DNA from: Sanguinoderma infundibulare
Taxonomy: Eukaryota; Basidiomycota; Agaricomycetes; Polyporales; Polyporaceae
Direction of reading: 5' to 3'
NCBI GenBank assembly: GCA_032821775.1
Contig: JAVLRN010000006.1
Coordinates: forward strand, 1,302,001 to 1,366,000
Length of the DNA: 64,000 bases
Below the pieces are notes generated by a model. That model searched no databases and was not told where the DNA came from. It was given only the letters and a program-made list of their open reading frames with translations. The number at the start of each line of letters is the position of its first letter. Position 1 is the stretch's first letter. Shown here piece by piece: positions 58,365 through 64,000 of the stretch. Position numbers and translations under genes: made by a program.

Positions 58365-58717
58365 ACGGAGCGGATAGTTGGTTTCCTTCGGTCGCTTTGC
58401 TGTGTGCTTGGATCCCGGACTAGTTGCACGTATACCACACATGTACTCTTGTTCTCATTATTCAGTCAGACGCTTCCCGTTCTGGACGTTCACCTGGCGA
58501 GAGACGTGCGGGGGGTGAGCTCGCCAGCCAAAGCGTCGCGTCCATTTCAGGTGTGTCTGTCCGCAATAGGCGAAATGAAATGAAGATATTTGTGAATGGT
58601 GACATTAAAACTAGCATATGAACCCGAAGCGCTTGTCATCATTATCATCCCCAAAAGCGCTGATTGTCCGTTCCAAATCATAAAACATCGCAGAAGGTCT
58701 CGTTGACCACAACTCGT
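58365..58717. other. Convergent 3' region between POL3 and sugar transporter B
   Basis: About 350 bases between two facing gene ends; no feature beyond expected terminators is visible. Confidence 0.5.
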
Positions 58718-60427
58718 TCAAACCTGCGGCGGCCCCACATCAATCTTCTCCTCAACAGCGGCAAGATCCTTGAGGTCGGCAATGTGCACGTCTCGAGCAA
58801 TGAGCTCCCGACGGTACTTGACGGACGTGATGGGGGTGGAGTTCTCGTAGAGGAGGTCGATTTGCTCGAGCGAGAGGCCCTTGGTCTCGGGGATGCAGAA
58901 GTAGGTGAAGACGATGCAGCAAGCGCACGTCGAGCCCCAAATGAAGAACACCTTGACGCCGAGGGCGGCGTCGCCTGCGTTGGTGTTGACGAGGTAAGGG
59001 GTCGCGAATGCGATAGCCCAGTTCCAGAGCCAATTGGAGGCGACGGAGAGCGACATGGCCTTGGCACGGATGTTGAGGGGGAAGATCTCGCCGGTGATGA
59101 CCCACGCGATGGGGCCCCAGGTGGAGGCGAAGGCGGCGATGTAGATGCAGACGAGAGCGATGAGGGCCTGCTGGCCGGACCGGTTCCCAACGGAGATGGT
59201 GACGCCAATGATGGCGACGAGGAATTCGCAGATGCACATGACGGCAGCGCCGTAGATGAGGAGAGAGCGGCGACCGAACCTCTCGATACCCCACATGCCG
59301 GGGAGAGTCATAAACACGTTCACGATCGCGGTCGCAATCGTGATCAGGAAGGCGTTGGAGATACCCGAGTTGTTGAAGAAGGTCGTTCCGTCTGCACAAA
59401 CGGTGAGCAAATGCCCATGGGAACAAGGTGGTATACAAACTTACAGTAGAAGATGAAGTTGATACCGGTAAGCTGCTGCCAGGCCTGGATGAAGATGCCG
59501 GACATGGTGCGGAGGAAGATCTTGTTGTGCGTGAACCTAAAGCAATCGAGGTAGGAGCTCTCGCCAATCTTCTGCTCCTCGGCGAGGGCGGCACGGATGT
59601 CATTAAGCTCGGTCTCAACCTCTGGGTCACCGGCAGAAAGAGAGGTGAGACGTGCGAGGGCCTTGGCTGCGGGGATATCCTTGCCCTTCTTGATGAGCCA
59701 GCGAGGTGACTCCGGGAGGAAAGCCATGCCAGCGGCTAAAATGGCAGCCCAGACGAACTGGATAGCGATGGGGATCTGCCAGGCAGAGTGGTCCTGGCGA
59801 TTCTTGGTCGCGTTGTTGAGGACAGCGGCGAGAAGGATGCCGATGGTGATGGCCCATTGGTAGCCCGAGACGACGGCGCCACGGATCCATTTGGGCGAGC
59901 ACTCGGACTGGTACATTGGAACGAGAATGGAGACGAGGCCGACACCGAGGCCGGCAAAGAAGCGACCGACGACGAAGGTGGCCCAGTTGTGGGCGCCGGT
60001 CTGGAGGGCGACACCGAGGGAGAATACGAGAGTGGAAGCAATGATGCCGGACCGACGGCCGAGTATGTCAGCGATGGGCGCACCGGCAAGAGCGCCTAGA
60101 AAGAGGAAGGATCAGCATCGTGGTCGGGGAGAGGGGAAGGGGAGTTGGCTGACCGAAGAATGTACCGGCGGAGAGGATGGAGACGACAAGAGATGTATTA
60201 GAGGTGGAGAGCCCGTAGCCAATGGGATTAGCTTTGGACACGGGGACTATCTGACCAAAGGTCCTGAGCCAGTCGTCCATGGCGATGATACCAGAGATGG
60301 TACCGGTGTCATAGCCGAATAGGATACCACCGAAGGCGGCGAAGCCGACCATGGCGATGCCAACGAAGTTGCTCTTGGGGTTGGATGCGCCAATGCCGGC
60401 GCCGGCGGATACAGGACCACCTGGCAT
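58718..60427 (-). CDS. Hexose transporter of the major facilitator superfamily (copy B)
   Basis: Three exons (60154-60427, 59445-60095, 58718-59391) give 532 residues with 12 predicted spans. Signatures match copy A: FGYDTGTISG, ADILGRR, PESPRWL, QQLTGINFIFYYG, ERFGRR and PETKGLSLEQ. The first two exons are exactly as long as in copy A (274 and 651 nt), and both introns interrupt the same codons; only the last exon differs (674 against 662 nt), giving a different tail that ends VGPPQV. Differences cluster in the first extracellular loop (after the GTISGII segment) and the tail, which suggests different affinity or regulation. The pair arose by duplication; orientation is opposite. Confidence 0.95.
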
Positions 60428-60517
60428 GGCGGGGGAGTGGAGGCGAGGAAGACGGGGAGGGGGAAGACGGAGGGACGGGGACCACCAAGGGAGGGGCTTG
60501 GCGAGTGCGGGGTAGAG

Positions 60518-60527
60518 CTATATATAG
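60518..60527 (-). promoter_or_regulatory. TATA box of sugar transporter B
   Basis: CTATATATAG, palindromic, lies about 91 bases upstream of the start at 60427, similar in position to the box before copy A. Confidence 0.55.
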
Positions 60528-60916
60528 GGAGAAAGAAGGGAGGGCTGGAAGCGAGTTTGGACCGCTGTCATTTGTGGAAGCAGACCGGGCTGATTGCAGC
60601 GGACAGCTGTGAGGGGAACGTAAAGCAGCATATGGACACGGGCAAAAGCGCCAGGGACCGGGTCAAAGCAGGATTGATCCATGGGCAAGAGGGATATCGG
60701 GGGACAGATGGATGGCTGTTAGGGGAATGGAGAGGGAGGTGGGAAGCAGGTGTGGCTTGGGCTCGGCTGATGAACCTGAACCAGAGGCGGGCCATGAGTG
60801 GCTGAGTCGAGTGGGCGGCAAGGAGAGCAATGGAGACCGGAAGCCATCAGGGCCTTGACACGAGCCAATTTCGATGGTACGCGGCGTGGGACGGTGCAAG
60901 AACAGGGGAATCCTAA

Positions 60917-60946
60917 GGTGCGAGCTGGTGCGAGCTGGTGCGAGCA
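60917..60946. repeat. Three-copy 10-bp tandem repeat
   Basis: Two units of GGTGCGAGCT and one of GGTGCGAGCA in tandem, about 490 bases upstream of transporter B. Confidence 0.85.
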
Positions 60947-61283
60947 GGATGAGCAGACGCGGGGGATCCGGGACCGGGACTCGGTGGACAACACAGGCGA
61001 CGGCCTGGGCGGGTTATGGCGAGCTGGTTTCGGCGGGGCGGTGTGTTGAACGCGTAGGTTGAAACTAAGTTGAAACGTTGGAGGTTGGGTGCTGCTGGAT
61101 CGGAGGCGAGTAGAAAAAGAGATCGGGCAGACTGTCAGGGCGTGTGAGCGGCCAGGGTCCGGCATGGGTGCCAAACCTTACTTCTCTCTTTTCCCTCGCC
61201 GCCCACGGCTCTGCGTCCCCTTCAAACTCGAGTGCACAACGCCCGACTAGGAGCATGTGACAGACAAGACGGCCAACAGAGTC

Positions 61284-62365
61284 CTAAACCATCTTTGCAG
61301 CGACCATCATTCGCTCAAAGTCGCCCAATCCCAGTGACTTGTCGCGTGCTGTCGAGAATGCCTCTAACATCTCCAGGACCTGCCGCTCGTCCAGTCAGCT
61401 ATCAGTCAAACGCATCCCAGAAGCGTACACACCTCATCAGCTGTTATCTTCTCCTTGAGCATCCCCGCCACGCGAACTATGTCACTCCTTCCGATCCGCT
61501 TCTCGTCCAAACTTTCGTCCGGACTGTCGGGGAAAAAGAGCGCGAACGCAGCACGGCATTCCTCCTTCGAACCCGCACTTAATCCATCCCCTCCCGCCCT
61601 CCTTTCCTCGTCGTCTTCGGTCCGTACACCCCCGCTCTTGCCACCCGGACCGCGGTTTCGACGACCTTGAGCTTTAGTGGATCCTCCAACAGGCTTGGAA
61701 CGTGTTCTTCTGGTCCTTTCGGTCACCAACAAGCCTCCTTCATGGTAGTCGTCGTCTCCGTCGTCCGAACCCTTGTCCGAGAAGCTCCCGACCGAGTCCG
61801 CGTATTCTTCACCCGAGCCAGAACACTCATCCATCGCCACACCTTGAGCCGACGAGCGGTCATCGTCCGTGTCCATCTCGTTTCCACCACTTCCTCTATC
61901 CAGCACAGCAGCGCAGACAGCACGCCAATCTCGCCGGCTGACAAGACCATCGTACTGTCCGCGCGCCCCGTCGCCCCATCCAGACGCAGCATTCCGCAAG
62001 ACTGACAGAATATCTTCGTCGTCCCCTTCCAGGCCGACCAGTTCGAGCGCGGTCGGAATGAGCGATAGCGGAATTCTTGTCCGCTCTTCGCCTTCAAGTG
62101 GGTCTTCTGAAGCCTCGCGTTCCTCGGGCAGGAAGCCACCTGCAGGGTAGCTTTCATCCATGAGGAAACCGCCTGCAGCCATGTCGAGTACAGTACCAGA
62201 TTCGGAAGGCGGCGGCTCGTAGTCTAGCTTGCGACGCTTTGGTGGAGGGCGGGAGGAGGGCGAGCGACAAGAAAGAATCGCAGAGTCGAAAGCATCGTCT
62301 ATTTTCTGCTGGACAAACGACGGAAGACCAGCATAGCCAGCATCGTCCTCGTCTCCTCCAGCCAT
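61284..62365 (-). CDS. Acidic protein with C-terminal EF-hand-like region, function unknown
   Basis: Two exons (61433-62365 and 61284-61379) give 342 residues. The N-terminal part begins MAGGDEDDAGYAGLPSF and contains a basic PPPKRRKLDY patch that looks like a nuclear signal. A long acidic Ser/Asp/Gly-rich middle (about residues 160-260) looks disordered. The last 70 residues are helical: ECRAAFALFFPDSPDES, then RSDIVRVAGMLKEKITADEV, LEMLEAFSTARDKSLGL and DFERMMVAAKMV. Spacing and hydrophobic pattern resemble an EF-hand pair of the calmodulin/centrin kind, though the calcium loops lack the usual set of acidic residues. The second exon completes the last helix. I do not recognise an orthologue. 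It diverges from PEP12 with 270 bases between starts. Confidence 0.7.
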
Positions 62366-62635
62366 CTTGGACTGACTCGCTCAGTTGTCGACAGAGAGCA
62401 ATGAGCAGTGCACTCGCGTCCCAGCTGACGAACTCGAGGCTAGCGTTGTGTATCAGTTAAGAGTCACTTAGAGACTTGGATCAGTATATTTATTTAGAGT
62501 CCGAGGCGGGCTCAGAAAGTGACAAGCGCCGAACGAGTAAGGCAAGGCGCAGCGGGCAACTCCACGACTCCCTCGCCGCCACCACCCCCGCCGCCTTACA
62601 TACTTCGTCTTCCCATCCCAACTCTCGCCGCCGAC

Positions 62636-63185
62636 ATGAGCTTTCAGGACATAGAAACCGGGCTCGCCCAGCGTCCACTATCACCCGGCCGCGTTCCTCA
62701 GTCTCCCGAGGAGTCTGCGTTCGTTACTCTCCAGTCGTCGCTATCACTCCAGGTCTTCAAGATCAATTCCAATGTTCAAGGCATCTTGAAGCTCGTCGAT
62801 CAGCTGGGCACCGGCAGAGACTCCGCCGCACTGCGCAAATCTCTGTATGTATCAATTATGAGCTCGGACTCGGGCGCTGCTCATTGCAACACAGACACGA
62901 CCTTACCGAGTCGACGCGTGCGATGGCTAAGAGGGGGTCGGACGACTTGAAGAAGCTTGCGGCGATGCAGGCCACCTTGGTACGTTGACAATTCACTACT
63001 AGTCCCGTTGGATAGAAGATACTAATGCCAGGTCCCAAGCCCCGGCACAAGACGTCACTGCAGAAGACTTCGCATGATTTCCAACTGTCGCTCGTCGCAT
63101 TCCAGCGGGCGCAGCAGGTCAGCGCCGAACGCCAGCGCACTGTTGTGGAAGGTGTCAAGCATGCGGTTGACGAGGAGCACGTCTT
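62636..63185 (+). CDS. PEP12: Syntaxin of the Pep12/Syntaxin-7 type, 5' part only
   Basis: Endosomal t-SNARE. Three exons are visible: 62636-62844, 62895-62979 and 63040-63185, encoding about 146 residues: MSFQDIETGLAQRP, then SFKIN-type helix SLSLQVFKINSNVQGILKLVDQL, LTESTRAMAKRGSDDLKKL and PRHKTSLQKTSHDFQLSL with FQRAQQVSAERQ. This is the Habc bundle of the Pep12 group. The exon ends at a strong GTAAGT donor at 63186 in the middle of a codon. The SNARE helix and membrane anchor that must follow are not found in the remaining 815 bases on this strand. Either a long intron reaches past the window or the gene is interrupted. The third exon uses the acceptor at 63038-63039, not the CAG at 63029-63031, to keep frame. 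Confidence 0.85.
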
Positions 63186-64000
63186 GTAAGTCCCTACTCC
63201 CCATCCCTACTCCCAGCGCCAGATGTGAGGCGTCTGGCCCACGTTTGGTGTACTCTCTAGATTGCGAGAACCGCAATTGTCTCGTGTTTCAGCTCTGCGG
63301 AAGGCTGCTTGGGAGACTATGGTACTTGGTCTTAGATCCAGCAGTGTTGACACGCGAGACGGAGGGAAAGAGCAAAAAGGCACAGAATGCGCGCAATACA
63401 TAATGGGAATGTTGTGGAAGCGGACCGGAACGTATCCTTCTAAATCCGCCCCTGTGTCAGTTCGTGCATGATCGGGCAATAGGCACTTGTCGGTGCCGTG
63501 TCTTCGCAACGCGGCAGACCTTGTACTCTGCGAGTCTCCCGTCTTGCTCGCTTTCTCCGCATAAACTGGTTGGAAAGGTACAGAGTACTGTGTTCCACCA
63601 AACACTGAGCCAAGGAAGTTCAATGGCGAGGAGACCGCAGCCCAGTACCAATATATGCGTATTCGCCGCGTCATCCGGCACGGACCCTAGGCTTTGCGAT
63701 TTCTAGGCGGACAGATCACTGCGCTGGTCTGAATGATGCTTTCAGCCTCGCCCGCATAGAGGACAGGGTCTCGAGACGCAGCCCGTCCAGTCATGGCACT
63801 GGAAATGAGTCAATGGAACCGCTGGAATCACTGGTTGTATGGAGCGTGGTATGCTTTCTCTCCTTTCGTTGCGTTTTGGCCCTCGCACCCCCTCTAATAT
63901 CCAGCTTGTGGTTACGAAATTGGCATGTCTGTCTTTCACATTGTACTGATTGACGTTGCTTTGGACTTGGGTAGGGAGGAACAAGCCCGTAGTTCGAGTC
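63186..64000. other. Unexplained sequence after the PEP12 N-terminal exons
   Basis: Begins with the PEP12 donor. I see no SNARE motif, no membrane anchor and no other gene in any frame. Open frames at 63207-63681 on the minus strand and 63262-63706 on the plus strand overlap and resemble nothing known. It may be a long intron, an insertion or genuinely intergenic DNA after a truncated gene. Confidence 0.5.

Larger units (their letters stand above)
60428..61283. other. Upstream region of sugar transporter B
   Basis: About 860 bases between transporter B and the 3' end of the EF-hand-like gene. A G-rich (C-rich on the coding strand) leader follows a TATA box, and a 10-bp tandem repeat lies at 60917-60946. 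No gene is visible; several overlapping frames are shadows of the G/C bias. Confidence 0.55.

Noticed and set aside
58664..59449. Plus-strand 261-codon frame opposite sugar transporter B
   Set aside because: Complete shadow of the transporter exon on the other strand, with the same acidic bias seen opposite copy A at 18651-20016.
1..64000. A co-regulated biosynthetic or defence gene cluster
   Set aside because: The genes serve unrelated housekeeping functions, with no core biosynthetic enzyme or repeated defence gene set; only the lone HET gene points to recognition functions.

Overview
The window looks like nuclear DNA from a filamentous basidiomycete, most likely an Agaricomycete. It is GC-rich, and almost every gene is cut by short GT-AG introns of roughly 45-75 nt. 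The gene content is fungal: velvet factor, HET domain, YKT6, assimilatory sulfite reductase, a fungal ARP9. I recognise 26 protein genes, one cut by each window edge. I found no rRNA, no convincing tRNA, no CRISPR and no intact transposon. Gene models were built by hand by joining open frames at splice sites. Where exons are listed, the lengths add up to an open frame and match the family.

Layout. 1-14.8 kb: end of an unknown gene, a DUSP-type ubiquitin protease (UBP12-like), dihydroxyacetone kinase, a divergent casein kinase 1, EAF3/MRG15 and, on the minus strand, YKT6. 14.8-18.3 kb: a gene-poor stretch with repeats and a GC-box cluster. 18.3-29.8 kb: sugar transporter A, a single-exon HET gene, TIM23, a velvet regulator, a 93-residue CYSTM protein and cytochrome c1. 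30.2-39.5 kb: THP3-like SAC3/PCI protein, SEN2 (minus), dynein intermediate chain and alanine-glyoxylate aminotransferase. 40.1-53.5 kb: MET5 (minus), RPL30, then four minus-strand genes: ARP9, a three-finger C2H2 protein, phosphomannomutase and VMS1. 54-64 kb: POL3, sugar transporter B (minus), an EF-hand-like acidic protein (minus) and the start of a PEP12-type syntaxin that runs off the edge.

Most genes are unrelated housekeeping genes and do not form a cluster. Some share a process: YKT6 and PEP12 in endomembrane fusion, SEC53 in mannosylation of secreted proteins, TIM23 and CYT1 in mitochondria, DAK and AGX1 in small-carbon metabolism, THP3 and SEN2 in RNA processing, UBP12 and VMS1 in protein quality control. 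The two sugar transporters are paralogues about 40 kb apart in opposite orientation with the same exon plan.

The most unusual points are very small exons (7 nt in MET5, 9 and 11 nt in AGX1, two of 18 nt in the kinase gene, probably an ATG-only exon in the velvet gene), a likely GC-AG intron in VMS1, a C2H2 gene whose first finger is assembled across a splice site, an orphan EF-hand-like protein, and a PEP12 gene whose SNARE half is missing from the window.
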